This document shows, in pieces, positions 40,786 to 49,559 of a DNA stretch of 64,000 nt; the stretch's first letter is position 1, and each line of letters begins with the position of its first letter. The stretch lies in contig NZ_BMNN01000005.1 in the NCBI RefSeq assembly GCF_014646575.1, positions 162,869-226,868 on the forward strand, given 5' to 3'. The notes beneath the pieces are model-generated. The model made no database searches and was not told where the DNA came from. It saw only the letters and a program-made list of their open reading frames with translations. Source of the DNA: Halopseudomonas pertucinogena. GTDB taxonomy: Bacteria > Pseudomonadota > Gammaproteobacteria > Pseudomonadales > Pseudomonadaceae. Position numbers and translations under genes: made by a program.

Positions 40786-40799
40786 GACAGGACTCCTGT

Positions 40800-41753
40800 T
40801 CAGCGTTGGATCTTCTCCACCGGCATGACGATGAGATCGTAGAGCCGCCAGTCCAGTGCGGCCGCCTGGGCTACCAGCTGCTGTGCCCGATGGGCGACCT
40901 GCTGCTCCGGCGCGAATACCACGAAGATTTCACCTCCGACCAGGTGGCCCTCCTCGCGCAGGCGCGCTTCCACGTCGAGAATGTCGGGCTCGCTGCGCAG
41001 CGACTCGGCAATGGCCTGTTCCAGACCCAGCGGTTCGCCGCTGAAGATGTCGGTGGGTCGCTGATCCATGAGGGTACGCATGGCTGTACGCAACTGCATG
41101 ACACCGTCTTTCAGGACATCCAGCGAGATAATGGCCGCGGCCACAGAGTCGGCCCACCAGAAGCCCATGCCGATGCCCAGCACACCGACGATGGCCGCGG
41201 CGGAGGTGATCCAGTCGGCCTTGTTCATGTTTGCGTCCGCGTACAGGGTGCGCTCATGCAGTGCCCTGGCCAGCGGCAGTTTCAGCCGACCGAGGATCAG
41301 CGGAGGGGTGAGGGAATAGAGGAGCGCGGCGATCATGACCCAGCCGCCCCAGATCGGATACTGCCAGTCGAACAGCTGGAAGTGGCCGATGCTCGGGTGC
41401 TCCTGCCTGAGCAGGCTGCCCAGCGAGCTGGTCAGCATGAACAGGCCGAACATCAGGATGGCCGCGGCGGCGGCAAGAAAGGCCAGCAATATCGCCCGAC
41501 TGTGGCCGTAGGGGTGTTGCTCGTCGGGAGGCAGGTGGCGCACGCGCATGGCGAGCAGGAACACCACCGGTGGAATCAGTGCCAGCAGGTCCTCCAGCAT
41601 GGCCATCTTCATCGCCTGGGAGGCGCCCATGGACAGATACATGGCCAGCACGATACTCAGCACGAAGAAGATCGAGATCCACTCCAGGCGGATCGCCTTT
41701 CTCAGCAGCCGTTCCTTCTCGGGCGGCAGCCGGTATCCCTGACGTACTCTCAT
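40800..41753 (-). CDS. Cation diffusion facilitator (CDF) family transporter
   Basis: The 317-residue protein has six membrane helices between about 20 and 225 and a cytoplasmic ferredoxin-like C-terminal domain (about 235-317). The TM2 region has MLEDLLALIPP, followed by HPYGHSRAILLAF after the first loop; TM5 has NKADWITSAAAIVG, where the aspartate would coordinate the divalent cation. The family exports Zn2+, Fe2+, Mn2+, Co2+ or Cd2+ by proton exchange; the metal is not predictable here. Its start overlaps the stop of a small solute-binding lipoprotein gene by 4 bases, so the two are co-translated. Confidence 0.85.
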   Translation of the reverse strand: MRVRQGYRLPPEKERLLRKAIRLEWISIFFVLSIVLAMYLSMGASQAMKMAMLEDLLALIPPVVFLLAMRVRHLPPDEQHPYGHSRAILLAFLAAAAAILMFGLFMLTSSLGSLLRQEHPSIGHFQLFDWQYPIWGGWVMIAALLYSLTPPLILGRLKLPLARALHERTLYADANMNKADWITSAAAIVGVLGIGMGFWWADSVAAAIISLDVLKDGVMQLRTAMRTLMDQRPTDIFSGEPLGLEQAIAESLRSEPDILDVEARLREEGHLVGGEIFVVFAPEQQVAHRAQQLVAQAAALDWRLYDLIVMPVEKIQR

Positions 41754-42283
41754 GGCGGCGACGCCTCACGCAGACGGGGCAGGAAGCGCTGTGGATCCCG
41801 ATGGTCGAACAGGAAACGCTCAAGCTCCATCAGCAGGGCATTTTCGCCCGGGGCGCTGAGGATGAGATGCTTGCCGCGCGCGCCGTCCTGACGATTGTCG
41901 ATGAAGTAGGGGAAGGTCTGGCCGACCTCGGCCTGCCATGGATGGGCTGCCGAAAAGCCGCCGATCAGCAAGTCCAGGTCGAAGTTCTTCAGTGCCTCGA
42001 TCTGCTGCTCCACACCAGCGTGATGCCATTGCACCTGCAGCCCGAGCTGGTCGGCAAATTCGCTGATCAGTTCACTCTCCATACCGCCGGGTGCGCCTGG
42101 CGGGTTCGGTTCGACCCAGGGCGGATTGGCGACGACCCCCACTCTCAGCGCGCCACGCTGCTCGGCAGCGGCCAGCGAGTCGCGGGGATCATCCGGCCAG
42201 CGGTCACAGCCCGACAACACCAGCAGCAGAGCCAGCGCAGCGGCTGTGGTGAAGGCGGATACAGGAAAACGAACCAACATCAT
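41750..42283 (-). CDS. Solute-binding-protein family 3 lipoprotein, short form
   Basis: The 177-residue product has a lipobox LVLSGC (about residue 24) followed by a partial family-3 periplasmic-binding fold: LRVGVVANPPWVEP, GMESELISEFADQLG and LLIGGFSAAHPWQAEVGQTFPYF. It is well short of the usual 230-260 residues, so the second half of the fold is abbreviated. AGAGG and GTAGAG lie before the paired ATGs (42283 or 42280). It overlaps the CDF transporter downstream, suggesting a joint role, perhaps ligand sensing or delivery; no ABC permease is nearby. Confidence 0.72.
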   Translation of the reverse strand: MMLVRFPVSAFTTAAALALLLVLSGCDRWPDDPRDSLAAAEQRGALRVGVVANPPWVEPNPPGAPGGMESELISEFADQLGLQVQWHHAGVEQQIEALKNFDLDLLIGGFSAAHPWQAEVGQTFPYFIDNRQDGARGKHLILSAPGENALLMELERFLFDHRDPQRFLPRLREASPP

Positions 42284-42443
42284 CTCTACCTCTTCGGGGT
42301 ACAGACTCAGACCTGATAACCGATGCGGGAGTTCAGGCAATCCGTGACCGCCCGGCGGTTGCTGCCAGCCGGTGGAAAAAGACCACCAGCCGGCCGGACA
42401 ACTGACGTAAAATCCGGTCTTTTCCAATCAACGGGACTGCACG

Positions 42444-43160
42444 ATGGGACGCGCCTATCAGAATCGCAAGGAATCCATGGCCAAGACGGCCGACGCCAAG
42501 ACCAAGATCTACAGCAAGTACGCTCGGGAGATCTATGTATGCGCCAAGTCGGGCGGAACCGACCCAGCGGGCAACCTGGCGCTGCGCGGGCTGATCGAGC
42601 GGGCCAGGAAGGATCAGGTGCCGGCGCACGTGATCGAGAAGGCGATCGACAAGGCTTCGGGCGGCGGCGGCGAGGATTTTGCCGTTGCGCGGTATGAGGG
42701 CTTCGGCCCGGGCAACTGCATCGTCATCGTCGAGTGCCTGACCGACAACCCCAACCGTACCATTGCCGACGTGCGCCACTGCTTCACCAAGACCAGGTGC
42801 AAGATGGGCACCCCCGGCAGTGTCAGCCACATGTTCGACCACTGCGCCATCCTGGCCTTCCGCAGTGATGACGAGGAAGCGGTGCTTGAGGCCCTGATGA
42901 TGGCTGACGTGGATGTCACCGACATCGAGAACGAGAACGGTCTGATCACCGTGTTCACCCCCAACACCGAATATGCCAGGGCGCGTCAGGCGTTGACCGA
43001 TGCGCTGGGGGATATCGACTTCGAGGTGGACGAGATCCAGTTCCTGCCGCAGACCTCCACCCCGATCAGCGACGAGGACAGGCCGATGTTCGAGCGGTTC
43101 GTCGACATGCTCAACGATCTGGACGATGTGCAGAACATCTACCACAACGCAGAACTCTAG
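42444..43160 (+). CDS. YebC/PmpR family protein, YeeN-like subtype
   Basis: The 238-residue protein contains the three YebC domains: the N-terminal [26 protein letters not shown], central [29 protein letters not shown] and the C-terminal [16 protein letters not shown]. YebC proteins bind DNA and have been implicated in regulation and in relieving ribosome stalling at proline stretches. The presence of [17 protein letters not shown] and the overall sequence place it with YeeN rather than the ruvC-linked YebC. It stands alone and converges with the phosphoesterase gene after 21 bp. Confidence 0.87.
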   Translation: MGRAYQNRKESMAKTADAKTKIYSKYAREIYVCAKSGGTDPAGNLALRGLIERARKDQVPAHVIEKAIDKASGGGGEDFAVARYEGFGPGNCIVIVECLTDNPNRTIADVRHCFTKTRCKMGTPGSVSHMFDHCAILAFRSDDEEAVLEALMMADVDVTDIENENGLITVFTPNTEYARARQALTDALGDIDFEVDEIQFLPQTSTPISDEDRPMFERFVDMLNDLDDVQNIYHNAEL

Positions 43161-43181
43161 GAATCGGTTGCCGCGCCCGGC

Positions 43182-43979
43182 TCAGGGGCCCAGCGCCAGC
43201 TCGATGCTCTGCCAGGGGATGAAGCGGCCCTGGTCGGCAGCATGATCCCAGCGGGTCAGGCGACAGCGACGGGGCGTGCCGGGTGAATACTCGATGACAT
43301 TCACCGAGTTGGGAATGGCGCCGCGCACCCGTTCCGAGATGCCGGTGCCGGCCTGGATGGCCCAGGCCCTGCGCTCCGGGTGGCTGCCGCCCAGAAGCAC
43401 CTGATAGGGCAGGTGGATATGCCCCGCCAGCAGCAGGTCCATGCCGGCGTCCACCCAGGCGGGCACCGCCTGATCCCGGCCGATCAGCAGGTTGTCCACG
43501 TCTGTTTCCTCCACCGCCCGTACCGGGTGGTGCATCATCACTATCCTCAGCTGGGCGCTGCGGGCCTGGCGCAGCTGCTGTTCGACCCGCCGGATCTGCA
43601 CCGCAGACACTTCACCATTCTTGTGACGCGCCGCCCGGGTGGTATTCACGCAGGCCACCAGCAGTTGATCGGTCTCGAGCACGGGCTCCAGCTGGCTGCC
43701 GAAGGCCCGGCGGTAATTGCCGTAGGGGTTCAGCAGCCGGGCGGGCAGGTTGAACAACGGCAGGTCATGGTTGCCGGGCACCGCCAGCACGGGCACCTGA
43801 AGCCGTTCGACGAAGGCCCTGGCCGCCGCGAACTGGCTCCGGCGGGCGCGCTGGGTTATGTCCCCGCTGAGCAGGTAGAGGCTGGGCTGCAGTTCCTCCC
43901 CCAGTCGCAACAGCGCCTCGGTCACTGCAGGGTTCTCGGTGCCGAAGTGCAGGTCCGACAGATGCAGGATGCGCGTCAT
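43182..43979 (-). CDS. Calcineurin-like metallophosphoesterase
   Basis: The 265-residue protein carries the complete dinuclear metal site of the calcineurin superfamily: DLHFG (DxH), LLSGDITQRAR (GDxxxR-like), VPGNHDLP (GNHD), MMHHPV and AGHIHLPY (GHxH). It most resembles CpdA/Icc-type cyclic-nucleotide phosphodiesterases, but substrate specificity is not determined by these motifs. It overlaps the diacylglycerol kinase-like gene by 4 bases and is translated after it. Confidence 0.85.
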   Translation of the reverse strand: MTRILHLSDLHFGTENPAVTEALLRLGEELQPSLYLLSGDITQRARRSQFAAARAFVERLQVPVLAVPGNHDLPLFNLPARLLNPYGNYRRAFGSQLEPVLETDQLLVACVNTTRAARHKNGEVSAVQIRRVEQQLRQARSAQLRIVMMHHPVRAVEETDVDNLLIGRDQAVPAWVDAGMDLLLAGHIHLPYQVLLGGSHPERRAWAIQAGTGISERVRGAIPNSVNVIEYSPGTPRRCRLTRWDHAADQGRFIPWQSIELALGP

Positions 43980-44959
43980 GGATGCTCCAGCGGTTCGGCG
44001 GTACGCGGGATCAGCAGGGGCAGTACCTGCTGCTCGATACTGAACTGCAGCGGCGTGCGCATCCGCAGGATTTCCCCGTCGACCGCCACCTTGACCCAGC
44101 GCGGGCGGTTGCCCAGGTAGGTGGTCATGTTCTCGAAGCAGATACTGATGACATTCTCCGCCTCGCCCATGCGGCTGAGCATGCCCTGCAGCAGCAACAG
44201 ATAGAGCGCACCGGTGCCGACCGGCCGGGAGGCCAGCGCAATCAGGTGATCCCTGTCGTCTGCTGGCTCGGGATCAATGCCGATCTGCTGCAGCTGCAGC
44301 GGGTTGTTGCACACCACCAGGGTCGGCGTGCGCAGGCGCTGATGCCGGCCGCCATGGTCCAGCTGGATGTCCAGTTGACGGTGGGCGCGGGCGAGGGTGA
44401 CCAGCGCCGAGAGCAGCGCCACCCAGCGGCTGCGACCGAAGCGCTGCTTGTACAGTTCGCGGTCCTCCAGCAGCCGCGGATACAGCCCGAGACTGGCATT
44501 GACCAGGAAATAGCGGTCGTTCACCCGCCCCAGACTGACGTACTCCAGGCGGGCGGAGAGCAGCTCGTGCACGGCTTGCTCGGTGTCCTGGGATATGCCG
44601 TGGGTGCGGCCGAAATAATTGAAGGTCCCCTGGGGCAGGACGCCGAAGGGGATGCCCTGGCCGACCACCGCCTGGCACACGGCGTTCAGCGTTCCGTCGC
44701 CGCCCACCGCCACCACCACGCCGGAGGTCTGGCGCGCCATCCGCACCGCCCGCGCCGCGGCTCCCGGCAGGTCTGCGCCACGATCGACCACGATCAGCTC
44801 GCACTGGCGGCCCGCTTCAGCGCAGGCGGCGCGGATCGCCTGCTGTGTCGCCTCGCAGTTGCGCCTGCCCGAACCGCTGTTCATCACCATGAACAGGGTT
44901 TCGGCGCCGGTCAGCTGAACGGAGCGTGCAGAGGGGCTGGCGGCAGGACTGGATGGCAC
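43976..44959 (-). CDS. Diacylglycerol/lipid kinase family protein
   Basis: The 327-residue protein has a DAGK catalytic domain: FMVMNSGSGRRN near residue 25, the nucleotide-binding VVAVGGDGTLNAVCQAVVGQGIPFGVLPQGTFNYFGR and a C-terminal beta-rich half ending in VKVAVDGEILRMRTP. Family members (YegS, DgkB, BmrU) phosphorylate lipids or sphingoid bases. It is co-translated with the metallophosphoesterase, a kinase-phosphatase pair that could act on one lipid or nucleotide pathway. The substrate is unknown. Confidence 0.85.
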   Translation of the reverse strand: MPSSPAASPSARSVQLTGAETLFMVMNSGSGRRNCEATQQAIRAACAEAGRQCELIVVDRGADLPGAAARAVRMARQTSGVVVAVGGDGTLNAVCQAVVGQGIPFGVLPQGTFNYFGRTHGISQDTEQAVHELLSARLEYVSLGRVNDRYFLVNASLGLYPRLLEDRELYKQRFGRSRWVALLSALVTLARAHRQLDIQLDHGGRHQRLRTPTLVVCNNPLQLQQIGIDPEPADDRDHLIALASRPVGTGALYLLLLQGMLSRMGEAENVISICFENMTTYLGNRPRWVKVAVDGEILRMRTPLQFSIEQQVLPLLIPRTAEPLEHP

Positions 44960-44992
44960 GGTGGCTCCTTCGGCGGATATGGCGGGCGATGG

Positions 44993-45256
44993 TCAGCGCA
45001 GTTGGCTGTCCTTGCTGCCGCGGCGGTTATAGCCGCTGTTGTGCTGCTCCTTGTCCCGTTCGCTCTGACAGGCAATGCACAGGCGAACGCCCGGCAGAGC
45101 CTGGCGTCGTGCCTCGGCGATGGCCGCGCCACATTCCTCGCAGTGGGTCAGGCTCTCGCCGGCGGGCAGCCGGCTGCGGGCTCGTTCCACCGCGTCGCTG
45201 ACGGTATCATCAATCTGATCCTGTACGGCGCCGTCCTGCGCCCATCCGGTAGCCAT
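44993..45256 (-). CDS. DksA/TraR-type zinc finger protein (YbiI-like)
   Basis: The 87-residue protein matches the YbiI family: N-terminal MATGWAQDGAVQDQIDDTV, a C4 zinc finger CEECG ... CIACQ and the conserved end YNRRGSKDSQLR. It lacks the long coiled coil and acidic tip of DksA, so it cannot be assumed to act on RNA polymerase. An excellent GGAGGTGACC ribosome-binding sequence precedes ATG 45256, which rules out the in-frame extension to 45307. It sits between glgP and the lipid kinase on the same strand. Confidence 0.88.
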   Translation of the reverse strand: MATGWAQDGAVQDQIDDTVSDAVERARSRLPAGESLTHCEECGAAIAEARRQALPGVRLCIACQSERDKEQHNSGYNRRGSKDSQLR

Positions 45257-45272
45257 GGTCACCTCCGGTTTT

Positions 45273-46916
45273 CTACTGGTACATGAGAACATGATACTCA
45301 TGGGCAAGCCGATGGGAATCGAAGTGGGGCAGCACGTCGCTCATGCCCTGCCTGACCAGTCGCAGCCAGGCGGCGGGCTGACGGTAATAGGTCGGCAGCA
45401 ACCTGCCCTCGATGATCTCCATCAGTTGACGATAATCCTCGGCATCCTGGTCGGCGGCATCCAGCTGCGGGTCCGCCGGCGGGATCAGCAGGCAGTTCTC
45501 GCCATCGCGGGCGAATTCCGGCACCCAGCCATCGCTGATCGACAGATTGACTGCGCCGTTCATGGCGGCGGTCATGCCGCTGGTGCCGGACGCCTCACGC
45601 AGCCGCCGCGGTGTGTTCAGCCAGACATCCGCCCCCTGCTTGAGCTGCCGCGACAGCAACATCTCGTATCCGGTCAGCACCGCAAGACGCGGGTGCTTCC
45701 AGCACAGGCGTACCAGACTGTTGAACAGCTCGACGGCCTTGGCATCGAAGGGAAAGGGCTTGCCCGCCCAGATGATCTGCACCGGCAGTTCCCGCTGCTC
45801 CATCAGCCGGTTGAAGCGGTACAGGTCATGCAGCAGCAGGTCCGCGCGCTTGTACTCGGCAAAGCGCCTGGCCCAGACGATGGTCAGCACCTGGGGGTCG
45901 AACAGTTTGCCGGTCTGATCGGCAACCACCTCGAACAGGCGTCGTTTCAGCTCCCGCTTGCGATCGACCAGGCCGTCATCATCGCCGTCGTCCAGGGCCT
46001 GCCGCAGCAGGGGATCCTGCCAGAAGCCGGCATGCTGGGCATTGCTGATGCCGATGATCGGGCACACCCCCGGGTGGTCAGCCCACATGTCTGTGGCGAC
46101 CCGGGCGTGCAGCTGCGATACGCCATTGGCACGGCCGGCCAGTCGCAATGCGGCCAGCGTATGGCTGAAGGTCTCTCCGTGCATCCCGGTAGCCTCCCGC
46201 ACGGCCGCCTCGGGCAGACCGCCGAAATAGCCCATGTCATGCAGGAAGCGGAACGGGCTTTCCTCGTTGCCGGCCTTCTCCGGTGTGTGGGTGGTGACGA
46301 CCACCTGCTTGCGCACTTTCTGCACGCTGCCGAGACGGGCAAGCAGGTGGAACGCCAGGGGCAGGGCATGGGCCTCGTTCAGATGGTAGGTGGCGACGCC
46401 GCCGAGCTGGTCCACCAGCTGCGCGCCGCCCAGGCCGAGCACAATGCTCTGTGCCACCCGGGTGGAAGGTTCGGTATCGTACAACCGGTGGGTGATGGTG
46501 CGGGCCAGGTAATCGTTTTCGGGAATGTCGGTGGTCAACAGCAGGATGGGCGCGGTGCCGAATACCTGCGGCGGCAGCAGCAGCGCCTTGACCACCACCC
46601 GGTGGCCGTTGACCAGCACCTCGGTGCGCAGGCCGGTTTCCTGGAGGAAGGGGTAGTACTTCTTCTGGAACTGCACCCGCATGGTCTGGTCATCATTGCG
46701 CACCTGGTCGTAGTAGCCGTACTTCCACAGCATGCCGACGCCGATCAGGTTCTGGCGCAGGTCGTGGGCGCTGCGCATGTGCGAGCCGGCAAGAAAGCCG
46801 AGGCCGCCGGCATAGATCTTCAGCGCATGGTCAATGGCATACTCCATCGAGAAGTACGCCACCGCTCGGCGGTATTGCGGATCAGGTCGCCAGGCAACCG
46901 GCCAGATGCTGGACAT
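45273..46916 (-). CDS. Alpha-glucan phosphorylase homologue (GT35) lacking the PLP lysine
   Basis: The 547-residue protein resembles short Thermotoga/mycobacterial-type glucan phosphorylases: VAYFSMEYAIDHALKIYAGGLGFLAGSH near the N-terminus, YHLNEAHA, VWARRFAEYKRADLL and the active-site block EASGTSGMTAAMNGAVNLSISDGWVPEF. In active phosphorylases the residue after GxxM is the lysine that binds pyridoxal phosphate; here it is Thr449 (codon ACC at 45570-45572). The change suggests PLP-free catalysis, such as a retaining glycosyltransferase, or loss of activity. It follows the nos cluster on the same strand, 71 bp after tatA, without an obvious terminator between. Confidence 0.78.
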   Translation of the reverse strand: MSSIWPVAWRPDPQYRRAVAYFSMEYAIDHALKIYAGGLGFLAGSHMRSAHDLRQNLIGVGMLWKYGYYDQVRNDDQTMRVQFQKKYYPFLQETGLRTEVLVNGHRVVVKALLLPPQVFGTAPILLLTTDIPENDYLARTITHRLYDTEPSTRVAQSIVLGLGGAQLVDQLGGVATYHLNEAHALPLAFHLLARLGSVQKVRKQVVVTTHTPEKAGNEESPFRFLHDMGYFGGLPEAAVREATGMHGETFSHTLAALRLAGRANGVSQLHARVATDMWADHPGVCPIIGISNAQHAGFWQDPLLRQALDDGDDDGLVDRKRELKRRLFEVVADQTGKLFDPQVLTIVWARRFAEYKRADLLLHDLYRFNRLMEQRELPVQIIWAGKPFPFDAKAVELFNSLVRLCWKHPRLAVLTGYEMLLSRQLKQGADVWLNTPRRLREASGTSGMTAAMNGAVNLSISDGWVPEFARDGENCLLIPPADPQLDAADQDAEDYRQLMEIIEGRLLPTYYRQPAAWLRLVRQGMSDVLPHFDSHRLAHEYHVLMYQ

Positions 46917-46986
46917 GGTGGGCTCCGTCGAGAGGACTGTGTCCTTTGGACATCCACCGGCTGTGGTTGGTTGCCTGCATCAATCC

Positions 46987-47175
46987 CTACTGCTGACTCT
47001 TGAGCTTCTCGTTTTCCACCGCCGGCGCGGTGTTTTCGCCCTCGTGTACCGCCTTGCGGAAGCCGCTGATGGCGCTGCCCACGTCGTTGCCCAGACCGCG
47101 CAGACGCTTGGTGCCGAACAGCATCACCACGATCAGCAGGATGATCAGAAGTTGCCAGATACTGATGCCCATCAT
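46987..47175 (-). CDS. tatE: TatA/E-type twin-arginine translocase subunit at the end of the nos cluster
   Basis: The 62-residue protein has one N-terminal membrane helix ([16 protein letters not shown]), the conserved FG hinge, an amphipathic helix [21 protein letters not shown] and a short acidic tail. TatA-type subunits form the channel of the twin-arginine pathway. A TatA/E paralogue is the last gene of the nosRZDFYL-tatE operon of Pseudomonas stutzeri, where the Tat-exported partner is NosZ; the same order is seen here. It is separated from nosL by 28 bp. Confidence 0.92.
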   Translation of the reverse strand: MMGISIWQLLIILLIVVMLFGTKRLRGLGNDVGSAISGFRKAVHEGENTAPAVENEKLKSQQ

Positions 47176-47203
47176 ATTGCTCTACTCCTCTGTGCTCCGG
47201 CCT

Positions 47204-47782
47204 TTAGTGACCGGAGTGACTGTCATGTGAATCCATCGGCGGGTGCATGTGATCCATGCCTCCATGCTGTGCTGCGGCGGCCTGCGCGAGGAATGCCTCG
47301 TCGATATCGTCGAATGCCAGGATCTCGGCGCCCTCATGCTGCGCGGCAAGCTCCTCGGCGGCGGCACGGTCGGCAAAGGCGGCCAGCGAGGCGCCCATCG
47401 CTCCCTTCAGCGGCGTGCCGCTGACATACCAGGCCTGGGTGGCATCCACCAGATGCTCGTCGTCCGGCTGGTCCCAGTGGCTGCGGCCCATGTCATGCAC
47501 GTACAGGCGCGCATCCAGGATGCGGTTTTCCGGTTGCAGCCACCAGCTGAACATTTCCGCCGTGGAGCAGAACTTGCGTACGCCATCGCGCTCCACGGCC
47601 TGGCCTTTCGGCCCCGGGAAGTCGGCGATGATCATGCCGCAGATATGGCACTCGTCATCGCCGTGAAAGGCCACCGGATCGTAGGAAATCCGCGTCTGTT
47701 CATCGTCTCCGCATCCCGCCAGGGAAAGGCCGAACAGCAGTACCAGCAGAAAACCCAGATGGAAGTTGTAACGGTTTTTCAT
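47204..47782 (-). CDS. nosL: Copper-binding lipoprotein NosL
   Basis: NosL delivers Cu(I) for the assembly of NosZ copper centres. The 192-residue product has a lipobox LSLAGC (Cys24), the NosL hallmark ECHICGMIIAD with its Cys-x-x-Cys-Gly-Met, FCSTAEMFSWWL, and a C-terminal tail rich in His and Met (HGGMDHMHPPMDSHDSHSGH) that may store extra copper. It lies 26 bp after nosY and before tatA/E, the normal order. Confidence 0.95.
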   Translation of the reverse strand: MKNRYNFHLGFLLVLLFGLSLAGCGDDEQTRISYDPVAFHGDDECHICGMIIADFPGPKGQAVERDGVRKFCSTAEMFSWWLQPENRILDARLYVHDMGRSHWDQPDDEHLVDATQAWYVSGTPLKGAMGASLAAFADRAAAEELAAQHEGAEILAFDDIDEAFLAQAAAAQHGGMDHMHPPMDSHDSHSGH

Positions 47783-47808
47783 GACAGTTTTTCTATCCTC
47801 TTGTTATG

Positions 47809-48636
47809 TCAGGCAGAGCGACGCCGGAAGGCGGCGTAGGCCAGCAGCAGAGCCACGCCCGCCCACAGCAGCAGGCACAGCCAGAGCACCGCACCGGGAA
47901 CCGGCAGATCCTCGGCCAGAGACAGCACGCCGATGGCGTTGCCCCCATCGAAGCCACCGAGGTTGATCAGCCGGTAGATATCGGTCGGGTTCAGCAGCAG
48001 AAGCCAGGGCAGCACCTCGGGGTTGAACTTGCCCTCGCTGAATACCAGCAGGGCCAGCAATGCCAGATCGAAGACCAGCACGAAGACGAACCACACCCCG
48101 AGTGCCAGCCCTGCGGCGCTGGACTTCTCACCGGCCAGACTGCTGAGCAGGTAGGCCAGCGCCAGGAACGCCCAGCCCAGCAGCGTGGAGGACAGCATGA
48201 AGCGACCGAAGGCCCATACCAGCAGATTGACCTCGACATCCTCTACCAGCAGCCCGATGGCCAGCGCGGCACAGCCGAAACCGATCAGGACCGCCAGCGC
48301 CAGAATCAGCCCGTGGCCGACGAACTTGCCGAGCAGGATCTGGCCGCGACCGATGGGGTAGGTCATCAACAGCATCAGTGTGCCGCCTTCGTCCTCGCCG
48401 ACGATGGCGTCATAGGCCAGCAGCAGGGCGATCAGCGGCATCAGGAAGGTCGCCAGACTGGCCAGACTGGCGATGGTCGCCGGAATCGATGTGAAGCCCA
48501 GTTGACCGGAGGCCGCGGCGCCCAGCCAGGCAATGCCTACCGCCAATACCGCAAACAGCACACTGATGGCCAGCAACCAGCGGTTGCGCAGGCCGTCGCT
48601 GAGTTCCTTGCGTGCGATATTCCATACCTGATTCAT
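47809..48636 (-). CDS. nosY: ABC transporter permease NosY
   Basis: NosY is the membrane part of NosDFY, the ABC complex that drives maturation of the CuZ cluster of N2O reductase. The 275-residue protein begins [20 protein letters not shown], has about six membrane helices and contains [30 protein letters not shown], a feature of ABC-2 permeases. Its ATG overlaps the nosF stop by 4 bases. Confidence 0.94.
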   Translation of the reverse strand: MNQVWNIARKELSDGLRNRWLLAISVLFAVLAVGIAWLGAAASGQLGFTSIPATIASLASLATFLMPLIALLLAYDAIVGEDEGGTLMLLMTYPIGRGQILLGKFVGHGLILALAVLIGFGCAALAIGLLVEDVEVNLLVWAFGRFMLSSTLLGWAFLALAYLLSSLAGEKSSAAGLALGVWFVFVLVFDLALLALLVFSEGKFNPEVLPWLLLLNPTDIYRLINLGGFDGGNAIGVLSLAEDLPVPGAVLWLCLLLWAGVALLLAYAAFRRRSA

Positions 48637-49559
48637 GCCTTATCCTCCGCTGCCCTGGCCGCACCGGCGCGCTCGGTGTAGTAGCGATAGAGGTCCTCCA
48701 GTGACGGCTGGAGGATCTCGATATCACTGGGCTGATCCTGATTCAGCAATTGGCGCAGCAGTTGCACCTTGACGGCGGAGCTGCCGGTGAACTCGATACT
48801 GTCGCTGCCCAGGGGGCGCGAGGTGCTGCCGTTGACGCTCAGGCTCTGCAGCACCTGTTCGCGCTGTTGCAGACCGCTGGCGCGGATGCGGGATGGCAGC
48901 TGAGCCTCGTTGCGCAGGCTGGCCAGGGTACCCACCGCTTCCAGCTGGCCGCCGGCGAGAATCGCCGCCCGGTTGATATGCGCCTCCACCCCGGGCAGCA
49001 CATGGGAGCAGAGAATCACACTGGTGCCCTGCTGGCGCAGTTTGTCGATCAGCACATACAGGTCCTGGGTGGCAATCGGGTCGAGCCCGACGGTGGGCTC
49101 GTCCAGCAGCAGCAGACGGGGCTCGCCCAGCAGTGCCTGGGCCAGACCCAGACGCTGACGCATGCCCTTGGAGTAGGTCTTCACGCGGCGGTCGGCGGCA
49201 TGGGCCAGGCCTACCTGTTCCAGCAGTTGGTCGGCCTGCTGCCGGGCGGCGCCCTTGATCCGGGCGAAGTGGTGCAGGGTCTCGCGGCCGCTGAGCTGCG
49301 GGTAGAACATCACGTTCTCCTGCAGGTAGCCCATCCGGCGGCGGACGTCGGCGTTGTTCGGTTCCTGGCCGAGCACGCGCAACTGGCCTTCGCTGGGGGC
49401 AAGCAGGCCGAGGATGAGTTTCATGGTGGTGGTCTTGCCGGCGCCGTTGTGGCCGAACAGCCCCAGTACCTCGCCACTTTCCAGATGAAGGTTCAGCTGG
49501 CGCAACGCAGTCATCCTGCCGTAGCGCAGACTGACGCCCTGGATATCAACCGCATTCAT
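48633..49559 (-). CDS. nosF: ABC transporter ATPase NosF
   Basis: NosF energises the NosDFY complex. The 308-residue protein has Walker [10 protein letters not shown] (about 37-45), signature [16 protein letters not shown], Walker [14 protein letters not shown] and switch His in ILCSHVL, with a C-terminal extension after about residue 215. The start [14 protein letters not shown] at 49559 shares its A with the nosD TGA (TGATG), so translation is coupled; the frame remains open upstream inside nosD but that part is not coding in this frame. Confidence 0.95.
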   Translation of the reverse strand: MNAVDIQGVSLRYGRMTALRQLNLHLESGEVLGLFGHNGAGKTTTMKLILGLLAPSEGQLRVLGQEPNNADVRRRMGYLQENVMFYPQLSGRETLHHFARIKGAARQQADQLLEQVGLAHAADRRVKTYSKGMRQRLGLAQALLGEPRLLLLDEPTVGLDPIATQDLYVLIDKLRQQGTSVILCSHVLPGVEAHINRAAILAGGQLEAVGTLASLRNEAQLPSRIRASGLQQREQVLQSLSVNGSTSRPLGSDSIEFTGSSAVKVQLLRQLLNQDQPSDIEILQPSLEDLYRYYTERAGAARAAEDKA

